A stretch of DNA of 64,000 nucleotides from Umezawaea endophytica (GTDB taxonomy: Bacteria > Actinomycetota > Actinomycetes > Mycobacteriales > Pseudonocardiaceae). The first letter of the stretch is position 1. Each line of letters begins with the position of its first letter. Below, one piece after another: positions 52,401 to 59,627 of the stretch. The DNA lies in assembly GCF_025061645.1 (NCBI RefSeq), contig NZ_JANYMP010000024.1, positions 83,877 to 147,876 of the forward strand, given 5' to 3'. The translations under genes were made by a program, and so were the position numbers. The notes under the pieces are model-generated. The model made no database searches, was not told where the DNA came from, and was given only the letters and a program-made list of their open reading frames with translations.

Positions 52401-55400
52401 TCCCACCCGCCTTGAGCACCGCGAGCAGGCTCACGACCAGGTCCACCCCGCGCGGCAGGCAAACACCCACCAGGGTTTCCGCGCCCACACCGCATTCGGC
52501 CAGTCGGTCGGCGAGCGCTTCCACCCGTCGGGCCAACTGCCCGTAGGTCAGCTCGATCGCTCCGGCCACCGCGACCTCGGCGTGGTGACGACGGACGACC
52601 TCGGCGAACAGGACCGGCGCCACCGGCAGCGACGGCCCGGCGGCGGGCTCGTGCACCACCGGCGCGGCCTGCGTCATCGTCCGCAGTGGACGGTCCGGTT
52701 CCTGGGTAACGGCCGAGAGCACGTCGACGAGCTGCGCGGTGTGCCGTTCGACGGTGCTCGCGTTGTAGAGGTCGGTGCTGTAGGTGACGACGATCCGCAA
52801 CCGGTCGCCGATCAGCCGGAACTCGGTGACGAGGTCGAAGGTCGCCGTGGTGATCGGCAGGTCGACCTCCTCGGCGGACAGTCCGGGGAAGTCGCGCTGC
52901 CGGGCCGGTGCGTTCTGCAACACCACCATGGTCCGGACCAGCGGAAGGCCGGTGAGGTCCCGTTTCGGCGCGAGCGCCTTGACCACCTGCTCGAACGGCA
53001 CGTCCGCGTGGTCCATCGCCTCCAGGACCGTTTCCCGCGTGTCCGCCACCAGATCGGCGAAACCCAGCTCCTCGTCCACGGTCGACCTGATCACCAGGGT
53101 GCCGACGAAGAACCCGGCCACGCCCGCGACCTCGGCCTGTCCCCGCCCGGACTCCACGGTGCCGACCGCCACGTCCTGGTCACCCGCAATCCGGGAGTGC
53201 ACCAACTGGCAGGCAGTGAGCAGCGTGGTGAACAGCGTGACCCGCCGCGCCCTGGCGAACTCGACCACACGTGCGGTCACCTCGGCCGAGAGGTGGACCT
53301 CGTGCGCCGCGCCCGCCATCGAACGGCGGGCGGGCCGAGGACGGTCCGCGGGCAGCTCGAACGGCCGCAGCCCCGCGAGCTTCCCACGCCAGAAGGAGAG
53401 CTGCCGCTCCTCGACCTCGGGCGTGAGCCGTTCCCGTTGCCAGCGGGCGAAGTCCGCGTACCGCAGGGGCAACGGCGCGAGCCGGGACGGGTCTCCCGAG
53501 ACTGCGGCGCGGTAAAGCTCCGCCAACTCGGACAACAGGATCTCGTTGGTCCAGTCGTCGGTCAGCAGGTGGTGCATGATGACCACCAGCACGTGGTCCC
53601 GCTGCCCCAACCGCGCCAGCACCAGCCGCAACGGTGGTCGTTCCGCCAGGTCGAAGACGACGGCGATTTCGGTGCGCAGCAGGGCATCGAGCGCCGCGTG
53701 CTGATCGGGCAGATCAACCGGTTCAAGTTCCACCGGAGCCGACGGGTGTACCACCTGCACCGGCTCGTCCCCCTGGACGTGAAAACTCGTGCGGAGGATC
53801 TCGTGCCGCTCCACCAGCGCGGTCAACGCCGACCGCAGCGCTCCCACATCCAGATCACCCCGCAACCTCAAGGCCTTGGGGAGGTTGTGCTCCGCACCAG
53901 GCGAATGCGTGTGCAGGAACCAGAGCCGCCGCTGAGCGAAAGACAGGGGTAACTGGTCCTCCGACCCGACGTCTCGAACCCGCACCCCGGCGTCCGGAAG
54001 CGTCGGCGACACCGCAAGCTCAGCCACCGTCGGCCGATCGAACAGCGCCCGATAGGGCCACACCACCCCCAACCGCGCCCTGGCCAGCGCGGCCACCTGG
54101 ATGCCAAGGATGGAATCCCCGCCCAGGTCGAAGAAGTTGTCGTCGACCCCGACCCGCTCGACCTCCAGCACCTCCCGCCAGATCCCCACCAGCACCCGTT
54201 CCGCCTCCGTGCGCGGCTCGGTGACGGCGGGCACCTGCGGCGGCGGGGGCAGCGCCCGACGGTCGACCTTGCCACCGGGCAACGTCGGAAACCGTTCCAG
54301 CGCAACGAACGCCGTCGGCACCAGGTGTTCCGGCAACCTGGCAGCGAGGAAGTCGCGTAACTCCTCCCTCGCGGGTGTCCGCCCACCCGCCGGGACGAAG
54401 TACCCGACCAACCTCCGACGGCCCGGCTCCTCGGGCACACCCACCACCGCCCGCTCCACCGCGGCATGACGAGCGAGCACACCCTCGACCTCAGCGGGCT
54501 CGATCCGAAAGCCCCGAACCTTGAGCTGGTCGTCCGACCGTCCCAGGTGCTCCAGGACACCGTCATCCCGACGCCTGACCAGGTCCCCGGTCCGGTACAT
54601 GGTCCGACCAGGCACGAACGGGTCGGCCACGAAGCGGGACGCCGTCAGCCCTGGCCGCCCGTGGTAACCACGCGAGACACCGTCCCCACCGATGTACAAC
54701 TCCCCCACCGCGACCGGCTCCAAGCGGTCGTCCAGCACGTGGAGCACAGTCCCAGGAATCGGCCGTCCGATCGGCACGAACGCCACCTCACGCCAGGACT
54801 CCACCGCCCCCAACTCCAGCCGGAACACACAGGAGTCCGCCGTGGTCTCCGTAGTCCCGAAGGCGTTCACCAACTCGGTCCCCGGCCCCAACAGCGCCAG
54901 CAAATCCCGACCGTCCTGCGCGGGCCACGCCTCGGCACCGACCGACAACAACTCCAACGGCGGCGCACCACCCCGCCGTACAGCCTCCCGACCCAACGCC
55001 TTCGCCAGTGACGGCAACATCTCCAACGCCGTCCCACCAGTGCGTTCGACGAGATCGAGCAGCAGCACCGGATCGGTGATCGCCTCCTGCGGCGCCAGAA
55101 CCATCGTCCCGCCGCGCAAAGCGGACCGCGCGAAGTCGGCGAAGAACAGATCGGTGGTGAAGCTGGTGATCGAGACGAACCGCAGCGGCCGCTCAAGCAG
55201 GCGGTACAGCTCCGCCCAGACGTCGCACACGTAGGCCAACTGGCGGTGCTCGACGGTGACACCCTTCGGCCTGCCGGTAGATCCCGAGGTGTACATGACG
55301 TAGGCGGCCGACGCCGGATCAACCCAACGCTCCGGCAGCACCGGAACCGACTCGTCCACCTCGGCCCGCACCACCACACGGTCCCCAAAACCGCCCGACA

Positions 55401-55731
55401 ACGACGAATCCGACACCACCACCCGCGCGCCCGAGTCGTCGAGCACCCACCGCAGCCGCTCGGCGGGCTGAGCAACGTCCAACGGCACAAAAGCAGCCCC
55501 GGCTCGCAACACGGCGAGCAGCCCGACCACCATCGCCGGACCACGCTCCAGGTGCAGCGCCACCACCACTCCCGGCCCGGCACCGCTTTCGACCAGCGCC
55601 CACGCCAACCGCGCCGACCCGGCGTCCAGGTCCGCGAAGGTCAGGCTGGTCTCACCGCAGACCACCGCAACGGCATCCGGCGTACGGGAAGCCTGAGCAG
55701 CGAACAACTCGATCACCGTCGGTCTCCGCAT
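46408..55731 (-). CDS. Non-ribosomal peptide synthetase: A-PCP, C-A-PCP-E, C-A-PCP
   Basis: A 3107-residue NRPS. Loading module: A1 (about 10-490) and PCP1 (LGGDSI, Ser about 540). Module 2: LCL condensation (HHLLTDDWT, about 718), A2 (about 1040-1520), PCP2 (Ser about 1563) and an epimerase with HHFVVDGVSW and ESHGRE (about 1745 and beyond). Module 3: DCL condensation (THHLFIDGWS, about 2209), A3 (about 2520-3000) and PCP3 (GGSSL, Ser about 3058). The DCL type after the E domain is consistent. Substrate pockets by eye: A1 has Thr instead of the usual Asp (SFTTDLFF), A2 has FDFGLF and NFYGPAE, A3 has FDASILE and NSYGPTE. Substrates are not assignable with confidence. The ATG at 55731 has GGAGGG upstream. 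Its stop overlaps the next gene. Confidence 0.94.
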   Translation of the reverse strand: MRRPTVIELFAAQASRTPDAVAVVCGETSLTFADLDAGSARLAWALVESGAGPGVVVALHLERGPAMVVGLLAVLRAGAAFVPLDVAQPAERLRWVLDDSGARVVVSDSSLSGGFGDRVVVRAEVDESVPVLPERWVDPASAAYVMYTSGSTGRPKGVTVEHRQLAYVCDVWAELYRLLERPLRFVSITSFTTDLFFADFARSALRGGTMVLAPQEAITDPVLLLDLVERTGGTALEMLPSLAKALGREAVRRGGAPPLELLSVGAEAWPAQDGRDLLALLGPGTELVNAFGTTETTADSCVFRLELGAVESWREVAFVPIGRPIPGTVLHVLDDRLEPVAVGELYIGGDGVSRGYHGRPGLTASRFVADPFVPGRTMYRTGDLVRRRDDGVLEHLGRSDDQLKVRGFRIEPAEVEGVLARHAAVERAVVGVPEEPGRRRLVGYFVPAGGRTPAREELRDFLAARLPEHLVPTAFVALERFPTLPGGKVDRRALPPPPQVPAVTEPRTEAERVLVGIWREVLEVERVGVDDNFFDLGGDSILGIQVAALARARLGVVWPYRALFDRPTVAELAVSPTLPDAGVRVRDVGSEDQLPLSFAQRRLWFLHTHSPGAEHNLPKALRLRGDLDVGALRSALTALVERHEILRTSFHVQGDEPVQVVHPSAPVELEPVDLPDQHAALDALLRTEIAVVFDLAERPPLRLVLARLGQRDHVLVVIMHHLLTDDWTNEILLSELAELYRAAVSGDPSRLAPLPLRYADFARWQRERLTPEVEERQLSFWRGKLAGLRPFELPADRPRPARRSMAGAAHEVHLSAEVTARVVEFARARRVTLFTTLLTACQLVHSRIAGDQDVAVGTVESGRGQAEVAGVAGFFVGTLVIRSTVDEELGFADLVADTRETVLEAMDHADVPFEQVVKALAPKRDLTGLPLVRTMVVLQNAPARQRDFPGLSAEEVDLPITTATFDLVTEFRLIGDRLRIVVTYSTDLYNASTVERHTAQLVDVLSAVTQEPDRPLRTMTQAAPVVHEPAAGPSLPVAPVLFAEVVRRHHAEVAVAGAIELTYGQLARRVEALADRLAECGVGAETLVGVCLPRGVDLVVSLLAVLKAGGTLVPIDPEHPADRIASLLADSGASPVLADAAGVDRLPAGTSVIRVDGDQPVAPRRREVVPRPDNLAYVEYTSGSTGVPKSVMVRHGSLVNCVADMRVNLAVGPGTRMLLHSPVTFDFGLFQVLTPLLSGATVCLSEAGERDGTLTLEEQVRRDRITLLALPPALLSIVDPKSVPGVELVVAGGELCPADLARRWLPHAGFANFYGPAETTLHATGLVLPRAADPGPGASMPIGTPIAGNRAHVLDRYLRPVPPGVEGELYLGGSGVGRGYLGRPGLTAERFVADPFGPPGARMYRTGDLARRLANGALEFRGRVDRQVKTRGFRVEPAEIEAVLSRHPAITEAAVVADRGGRLIAYVVAGSGATVPAAEELRRHTALVLPGFMVPSVFVAIDEVPLTVNGKLDQRALPAPEARSGTEYRAPRTPGESLLARVFGEVLGVERVGVDDNFFELGGDSILSIRVAAAANRAGLRLSSREVFERQTVADLAAGLSVERVAEAVENGPVSGEVDLTPIQRWFLDLFTVHPEQFTMSRYLELAPEVERDAVRTAVRALVEHHDALRTRVRRQDGEWRQHIPAAETAPVFRVHDLSEVDDADAELAWRVDTARADLDLAEGPLLLADYFDLGAARPPRLLLTVHHFVVDGVSWRILLEDLRTACAQAASGAAVDLGPRTTSFQRWSRLLRDQATAGALDHELPYWERVHERTAPPLPLDGSGVDGRAETLTVRLTAGETTALLRQVPGVYRTQANDVLLSALSVAVAEWTGQDRVLVNLESHGREQLVGQADPSRTVGWFTTQFPVALDLPRTRDWRAVLRSVKEQLREIPGRGQGYDALRHLSGTQSLDGGHGAEINVNYLGRFADSANELYLRELPVADGPHPDEVRPFPLEVTAVVVAGELVLHWDYSPATLSGATVRRLAERAAAALREIVEHCLAEGAGGRTPSDFPLARLDQFAVDELVGDGRAVEDVYRLTPIQAGMLFHALAGGAEDVYVRRIELVVDGVTDLDAYVAAWRLVAAAAPALRTTVHWAGLPEPVQVVHRGTELPVTRYDWRALSAEQRRDEVRRLRDRDQADGVDLAADPPTRLAVARLPHGQVRVLLTTHHLFIDGWSIARLVSGVAAATVALSRGATPDLPPQRPFRDYCDWLSAQDHDAASAYWAKVLDGVREPTPLPFDRRPAPGHLTRRVAKKAFRLTEERTAGLREFARQHRLTVHTIVQAAWGLLLSRHGGAHELEDVVFGTTVTLRPPELPGVETIFGPLINTLPVRLAVDPGATVLDWLSRIQDGQLDAREHGFFPAARYQEFTEVPPGVNLFDSAIAFENYAEEPFAGDGNGPRVVEVDSAETTNFPLGLVVLPESALCFELVYDVDLFDDVTAERLSARLVTALSSMVDAPDRPLRSVAVLPPEELELIGTWSRSPLEPARPRTAAELFADQVRRVPDAVAVSAGTELTFRELDDRAGRLAHRLGALGVGPESVVGVCLDRGVDSITAMLAVLQAGGTCLPLDPAQPRERLRWLAEDANAAVVLTDRGSAGSFTPADLPELRVDELRLDGGPVLDRASRLDDAAFLIYTSGTTGRPKAVVVPHRGLAVLAASMRRTLGVDRRSRVLHWLSPAFDASILELLTGLFNGATQVLVPRGTPVTDLVDVVVAGGVTHVMMTPSVLAVLPVDSWPPDITVVCGGEVFPPRLAARWSTGRRLFNSYGPTEATICATMSPPLSGVDSPPIGTPIEGAVVHLLDSALRPVPLGAVGEIHLGGPGLARGYHARPGATAASFVADPFGEPGARLYRTGDLARWSSDGTLSFVGRADGQVKVRGVRIEPGEVEAALLRHPGVREAAVAATGEGAARRLTASVVPHHRPGPSAGELREHLAAILPEQLLPTEFSTIDRIPLTSRGKVDRARLPRAGTVHGGEHLAPRTETERLVARAWAAVLGREEIGVRERFFEAGGSSLTLVQLAGEFARLGRTELPVAVLLDHPTIEAMAKRVGAESRATVDHEL

Positions 55732-55770
55732 CAGCCCTCCGGTCGTCCGCTGGTCGAAGAAGATCAGCTT

Positions 55771-55793
55771 GGCGATCCGCTCTCTAGATCGCC
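55771..55793. promoter_or_regulatory. Inverted repeat upstream of the NRPS operon
   Basis: GGCGATC-N9-GATCGCC lies 40-62 bases upstream of the first NRPS start. It could be an operator for the operon or for the divergent SGNH hydrolase gene. No regulator gene is adjacent. Confidence 0.45.
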
Positions 55794-55921
55794 TATACGT
55801 TCGGGTCCGGCGGTGAGGTTCCCCGTCAGATCCGCGACCGTGTCAGAGCCGTGTCAGTCCCCTGTGAGCGGCAGCCACGAGCCTTCGCCCGTCGCACCAC
55901 CACGGACAACGGAGGCAGAAG

Positions 55922-57109
55922 ATGACCGACACCACCAACTGGGTCCGGACCTGGGGCGCCTCGCCCCAGGCGGCCCACGACGGGCTCGGCTCGCTCGACC
56001 ACTACCCGCCCCTCGCCGACGTCACCCTGCGCCAGGTCGTGCGCCTCAGCGGCGGCGGACGCCGACTGCGCGTCCGCCTCACCAACGAGTTCGGGACCGT
56101 GCCCTTCACGATCAGCGCGGCCCGCGTCGGCATCGCCACGCCCGGCGGCGGCGTGCAACCGGGCAGCGAGCGCGTGCTGTCCTTCGCCGGCGCTCCGACG
56201 GTCACCGTCCCCGCGGGTGCCCCGGTCCTCAGCGATCCGGTCGACCTGCCCCTGCCCGCCCTCGCCAAGCTGTCCATCAGCCTCTACCTGCCGGGCGGTG
56301 TGGAGACCTGCACCTGCCACGATCCCGCCCTGGACACCGGCTGGACCATCCCCGGCGACGCCGTCGCCGCCACCACGCTGCCGGACAACGCCGAAGTCCT
56401 GCCCGTGCGGGCCCTCATCTCCGCGGTCGAACTGCTCCCCGACACCCCGGCCAAGACCATCGTCGTGCTCGGCGACTCCCGCACCGACGGCGCGGGCTCC
56501 AGCCCGGACACCAACCAGAGCTGGCCGGAACTGCTGGCCGCGCGGCTCGCCGAGCGGGGAACGACCGGCTACGTCTCCAACCAGGGCATCAGCGGAAACC
56601 GGATGCTCAACGACGGCATCGGCACCGGCGCCCTGGCCCGGTTCGACCGGGACGTGCTGGCGACCCCCGGCCTCGGGTACGTCGTGCTCTCCGTGGGAGG
56701 CAACGACATCGCCATCTCCTGCGCCTCGCGCAACGGCGAGGGCCCGATGGCCGACTTCCTGAAGATGTTCCCCGGCGACCCGGTGACGGTGGACGACGTC
56801 ATCGCGGGCCACCGCCAGATGGTCGCCCGCGCGCACGACCGCGGTGTGCGGGTCTACGCCACCACGATGGCCCCGTTCGGAGGCGCGGACATCTACACGC
56901 CGGAAGGCGAGACCGCGCGCCAGGCCCTCAACGACTGGATCCGCACCGGCGGTGCCTTCGACGCGGTGCTGGACTTCGACGCCGTCTGGGCCGACCCGGA
57001 CCACCCCGCCCGGATCAGGGACGACTTCCACGCGGGTGACCACCTGCACGGCAGCGACGCGGGGTACCAGGCCCTCGCCGACTCCGTGGACCTGTCGCTG
57101 TTCGCCTGA
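55922..57109 (+). CDS. SGNH/GDSL-family hydrolase
   Basis: A 395-residue esterase/lipase-like enzyme. The Ser block I is VVLGDSRTDGAGS, block III GGNDI and block V the DxxH in GDHLHGSDAG. A jelly-roll-like N-terminal part (about 10-175) precedes the SGNH core, as in some acetyl-xylan esterases and secreted GDSL proteins. No clear signal peptide is present: the N-terminus is MTDTTNWVRTWGASPQAAHD. The gene is divergent from the NRPS operon and is followed 28 bases later by a DUF998 gene. It could hydrolyse an acyl ester; a link to the NRPS product is not shown. Confidence 0.9.
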   Translation: MTDTTNWVRTWGASPQAAHDGLGSLDHYPPLADVTLRQVVRLSGGGRRLRVRLTNEFGTVPFTISAARVGIATPGGGVQPGSERVLSFAGAPTVTVPAGAPVLSDPVDLPLPALAKLSISLYLPGGVETCTCHDPALDTGWTIPGDAVAATTLPDNAEVLPVRALISAVELLPDTPAKTIVVLGDSRTDGAGSSPDTNQSWPELLAARLAERGTTGYVSNQGISGNRMLNDGIGTGALARFDRDVLATPGLGYVVLSVGGNDIAISCASRNGEGPMADFLKMFPGDPVTVDDVIAGHRQMVARAHDRGVRVYATTMAPFGGADIYTPEGETARQALNDWIRTGGAFDAVLDFDAVWADPDHPARIRDDFHAGDHLHGSDAGYQALADSVDLSLFA

Positions 57110-57137
57110 GCCACCGCCCCCACTTCCCGAGGACATC

Positions 57138-57869
57138 ATGACTGACACCACGCTCGAAACCCCTGCCCAGCAACGACTTCCGCGCCCGCGGAACCGCGCG
57201 GCGGGCGCTGTCCTCATCGCAGGCAGCGGCGTCTACTTCACCGGCGAGTTCATCACCGCCGCCGCGTGGACCGACCCGCCCTACAGCTACACCTACCACT
57301 TCATCAGCAACCTCGGCGTCCGCGGCCCGGTGACCGCCGTCGGCCAGTTCATGTACTCCCCACTGGCCTCGGTGATGAACACCGGCTTCATCCTTTTCGG
57401 ACTGATCACCATGGTCGGCGTCATCCTGCTGAGGGGACTGCCCGCCGGACGTCGTGTGCCCGCCATCGTGCTGGGCGTGCTGCTCGGCGCGGGCGGGATC
57501 ATGCTGGGGCTCTACCCCGGATCCGCCGAGAACGCCGCCAACGGCGCGCCCGACTTCCACGCGCTGGGTGCCGCCATGGCGTTCATCAGCGGCAACGTGC
57601 TGGCCATCCTCATCGGCAGGTCCCACCACCTCCTCGGCTTCTCCCGAGGCCTCGGGAAAGCACTGGTGCTCTCCGGCCTGCTCGGCTTCGTGTCACTGAT
57701 CGGCTACGGCACCATCCTCGCCAACGGCACCAGCCCCGTCGTCGGTCTGGTCGAACGCGGCATCGTCGACCCGTTCCTGATCGGCTTGATGGTCGTGGGA
57801 GCAGCACTGCTGCGCCAACGCCAGGCCCCGGCCGGAGCCGGCGCGCTGGAGGAGATCGGCGTGGCGTGA
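57138..57869 (+). CDS. DUF998-family membrane protein
   Basis: A 243-residue integral membrane protein with six hydrophobic segments (for example GAVLIAGSGVYFTGEFITAAA and VPAIVLGVLLGAGGIMLGLYPG), as in the DUF998 family. The loop motif YHFISNLG is also conserved. The ATG at 57138 has GAGGA upstream. It is co-transcribed with the SGNH hydrolase. Its function is unknown. Confidence 0.87.
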   Translation: MTDTTLETPAQQRLPRPRNRAAGAVLIAGSGVYFTGEFITAAAWTDPPYSYTYHFISNLGVRGPVTAVGQFMYSPLASVMNTGFILFGLITMVGVILLRGLPAGRRVPAIVLGVLLGAGGIMLGLYPGSAENAANGAPDFHALGAAMAFISGNVLAILIGRSHHLLGFSRGLGKALVLSGLLGFVSLIGYGTILANGTSPVVGLVERGIVDPFLIGLMVVGAALLRQRQAPAGAGALEEIGVA

Positions 57870-57879
57870 CCGACGAGCC

Positions 57880-57904
57880 GCCCGCGGTGCCCAGCGCCGC
57901 GGGC
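57880..57904. terminator. Strong hairpin between convergent genes
   Basis: GCCCGCGG at 57880-57887 pairs perfectly with CCGCGGGC at 57897-57904 across a nine-base loop. It lies 10 bases past the DUF998 stop and 34 bases before the convergent small protein's stop. No T-run follows, as is usual in actinobacteria. Confidence 0.6.
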
Positions 57905-57938
57905 AAGGCCGGCTTCCCGTGACTTTCGGTATTGGGGG

Positions 57939-58214
57939 CTACGGGTGTCTTGCGCTCAGGAGTCGTTCCAGCTCCGTCTCGGCGTCGCTGCTGCCCGCGT
58001 CGGAAAGTCTCTGGAGTTCACGCAGGTCGCGGTTCTCCACGGCCCGACGGGTCAGCAATCGGCCGGCGTGCTCACTGCCCTCGTCCAGCAGTTCGGAGAG
58101 CTGGTCCAGGTCGCCGCGGTCGTCGGCAAGATCGACCAGCCGGTCCAGCGCGGTCTCGTTGCCCTCGTCCGCGAGTGCGCGGAGGGTGTCTTCGTCGAAG
58201 TCGTGTTCAGCCAT
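57939..58214 (-). CDS. Small acidic helical protein of unknown function
   Basis: A 91-residue, strongly acidic, helix-rich protein starting at ATG 58214 (MAEHDFDEDTLRALADEGNETALDRLVDLA, given here in part). Repeats of the pattern LADxGxxxALDRLVDLA and LLDEGSEHAGRLLTRRAV suggest a short TPR-like or Sel1-like helical array. It may bind another protein. It is divergent from a MerR gene 53 bases away. No function is assignable. Confidence 0.7.
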   Translation of the reverse strand: MAEHDFDEDTLRALADEGNETALDRLVDLADDRGDLDQLSELLDEGSEHAGRLLTRRAVENRDLRELQRLSDAGSSDAETELERLLSARHP

Positions 58215-58267
58215 GCGAACATCCTGCGACCTTGCCCCTGGGACAAGGTCAAGCACGATAATGGAGC

Positions 58268-59116
58268 ATGCTGACCATCGGGCAACTCGCAGGCCATGCC
58301 GGCGTGTCGACCAAGGCCATCCGCGTCTACCACGCCAAGGGCCTGCTGCCCGAGCCGGAACGGGACGCCTCCGGATACCGTCGGTACGACGCGCAGGCGA
58401 TCATCGACCTGGCCCGCATCGTCACCCTCGCCCAGGCGGGGGTTCCGCTGGCCCGCATCCCCGACGTGCTGAACACCGACGCGGACGAGGCGGCGGAACA
58501 GATCGATCGGATCGACGCCGAGTTGCGCGCACGCATCCGCCAGCTCAACCAACGCCGGACCCGGCTGCGCCAACTCGACCAGCCTGATCGACTCTGCCTG
58601 CCACCCGAGGCCGTCGAGTACATGACCCGCCTCCGCGCGCTCGGCCTGTCCGAACGCCACGAGCACGCGATCCGCGACGGCTGGATCCTCGCCTGCGCCT
58701 TGGCCCCGGACATCACCCGGACCATCCTGACCTCACGCACCGCCCTGCTGGACGACCCGGACTACGTCGCGGTGCTCCGCGGCTACGACGCCGCCATCGA
58801 CTGGAGCCCCGACGACCCCCGCCTCGACGCGTTCGCCGACGCGGCGGCCGATCTCGCCCAGCGCATGACGCTGCCGTCTGATCTACCGGACTTCAACGAC
58901 GTGCCGCGCGAAGTCGTCGAACTCCTCGCCGGTCACCTCGGAATCGACAGCCCCGCCTGGCAACGCCTCGACCAACTCGTCACCCAACGACTCACGACAA
59001 CCGCGCCTCCACGTTCAGATCGTTCACCGATTGCTTCCGGCGGTTGCGGGCGGCCACCAGTGACTGCTCCAGGCGAGTCGCGAAGTCGGTGTAATCGGCC
59101 AACTGGCCGTCGGTGA
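58268..59116 (+). CDS. MerR-family transcriptional regulator
   Basis: The 282-residue protein starts at ATG 58268 with a MerR winged helix (TIGQLAGHAGVSTKAIRVYHAKGLLPEPERDASGYRRY in parts), followed by the dimerisation helix with DAELRARIRQLNQRRTRLRQL. The C-terminal half (about 115-240) resembles the helical domain of TipA-like and other actinobacterial MerR proteins. The last 40 or so residues (from TTAPPRSD) run over the 3' end of the convergent MarR gene for 125 bases and look unlike the rest. A shorter ancestral protein is likely. The ligand is unknown. Confidence 0.87.
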   Translation: MLTIGQLAGHAGVSTKAIRVYHAKGLLPEPERDASGYRRYDAQAIIDLARIVTLAQAGVPLARIPDVLNTDADEAAEQIDRIDAELRARIRQLNQRRTRLRQLDQPDRLCLPPEAVEYMTRLRALGLSERHEHAIRDGWILACALAPDITRTILTSRTALLDDPDYVAVLRGYDAAIDWSPDDPRLDAFADAAADLAQRMTLPSDLPDFNDVPREVVELLAGHLGIDSPAWQRLDQLVTQRLTTTAPPRSDRSPIASGGCGRPPVTAPGESRSRCNRPTGRR

Positions 59117-59516
59117 GGGCGTCGGCCATTGCGGCCTCGACGGTCGACCACAGTTCGATGATTCCGGGGCGCAGCGCCAGGCCTTTGTCGGTGACGTAGA
59201 CGTTCATGGCGCGTTTGTCGTGGTCGGCTGGGCGTCGGGTCAGCAGGCCCGCCTGCTCCATGCGTCGGATGCTGCGCGAGATGGTGGAGTGGTCGAGCCG
59301 GATGGCCTGCTGGAGGTCGGTCTGGGTTTGGCCGTCCTGGTCGTAGAGCTGCATGAGGATCAACTCCTGCCCAGGGTAGAGCCCCAACTCGAGCAGCATG
59401 TCGTTGCCGAAGTTGTGCAGCGCCCGCCAGAGCGTGAGGGTGCTGAAGCTCATGGGTGCCAGTGAGGACAGGGCCGATCGGTGCCTGGGCGGCTCGGTGT
59501 TGTCGCCAGTAGCCAC
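58992..59516 (-). CDS. MarR-family transcriptional repressor
   Basis: A 174-residue regulator. The GTG at 59516 has AAGGAGG six bases upstream; a GTG two codons earlier abuts the ribosome site. The winged helix region is LYDQDGQTQTDLQQAIRLDHSTISRSIRRMEQAGLLTRR followed by the wing DHDKRAMNVYVTDKG. MarR proteins release DNA on binding phenolics or on Cys oxidation. The intergenic region holds three evenly spaced operator copies, and the divergent gene is a quinone-oxidoreductase-like MDR enzyme. This is a classic MarR/oxidoreductase pair. Its 3' end overlaps the convergent MerR gene. Confidence 0.93.
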   Translation of the reverse strand: MATGDNTEPPRHRSALSSLAPMSFSTLTLWRALHNFGNDMLLELGLYPGQELILMQLYDQDGQTQTDLQQAIRLDHSTISRSIRRMEQAGLLTRRPADHDKRAMNVYVTDKGLALRPGIIELWSTVEAAMADALTDGQLADYTDFATRLEQSLVAARNRRKQSVNDLNVEARLS

Positions 59517-59548
59517 AAGCACCCTCCTTCGTGATGACTGTCACTTGC

Positions 59549-59605
59549 GTTGCGTGGCCGGCCACGCAACTATGTGTCCAGCCACCTAATTAGGTGGCTG
59601 GACAC
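59549..59605. promoter_or_regulatory. Three MarR operators at 20-bp spacing
   Basis: The core GTGGCCGGCCAC at 59554-59565 is part of a perfect 22-bp palindrome (59549-59570). GTGTCCAGCCAC at 59574-59585 and GTGGCTGGACAC at 59594-59605 each match it at 10 of 12 positions and are mirror images, so together they form a perfect 32-bp palindrome. The three centres are 20 bases apart, about two helical turns. Confidence 0.8.
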
Positions 59606-59627
59606 GTAGTATAGGAAGTCGAGTCTG

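Noticed and set aside
46285-53952. A 2555-codon open frame on the plus strand opposite the NRPS genes
   Set aside because: It is a GC-rich antisense shadow: rich in Arg, Gly, Pro and His, without domains, and fully opposite well-supported NRPS domains.
39764-55731. A thioesterase or reductase release domain in the megasynthases
   Set aside because: The last NRPS domain has E-type HHxxxD motifs, and no GxSxG or NADPH-binding R domain is present at any C-terminus.
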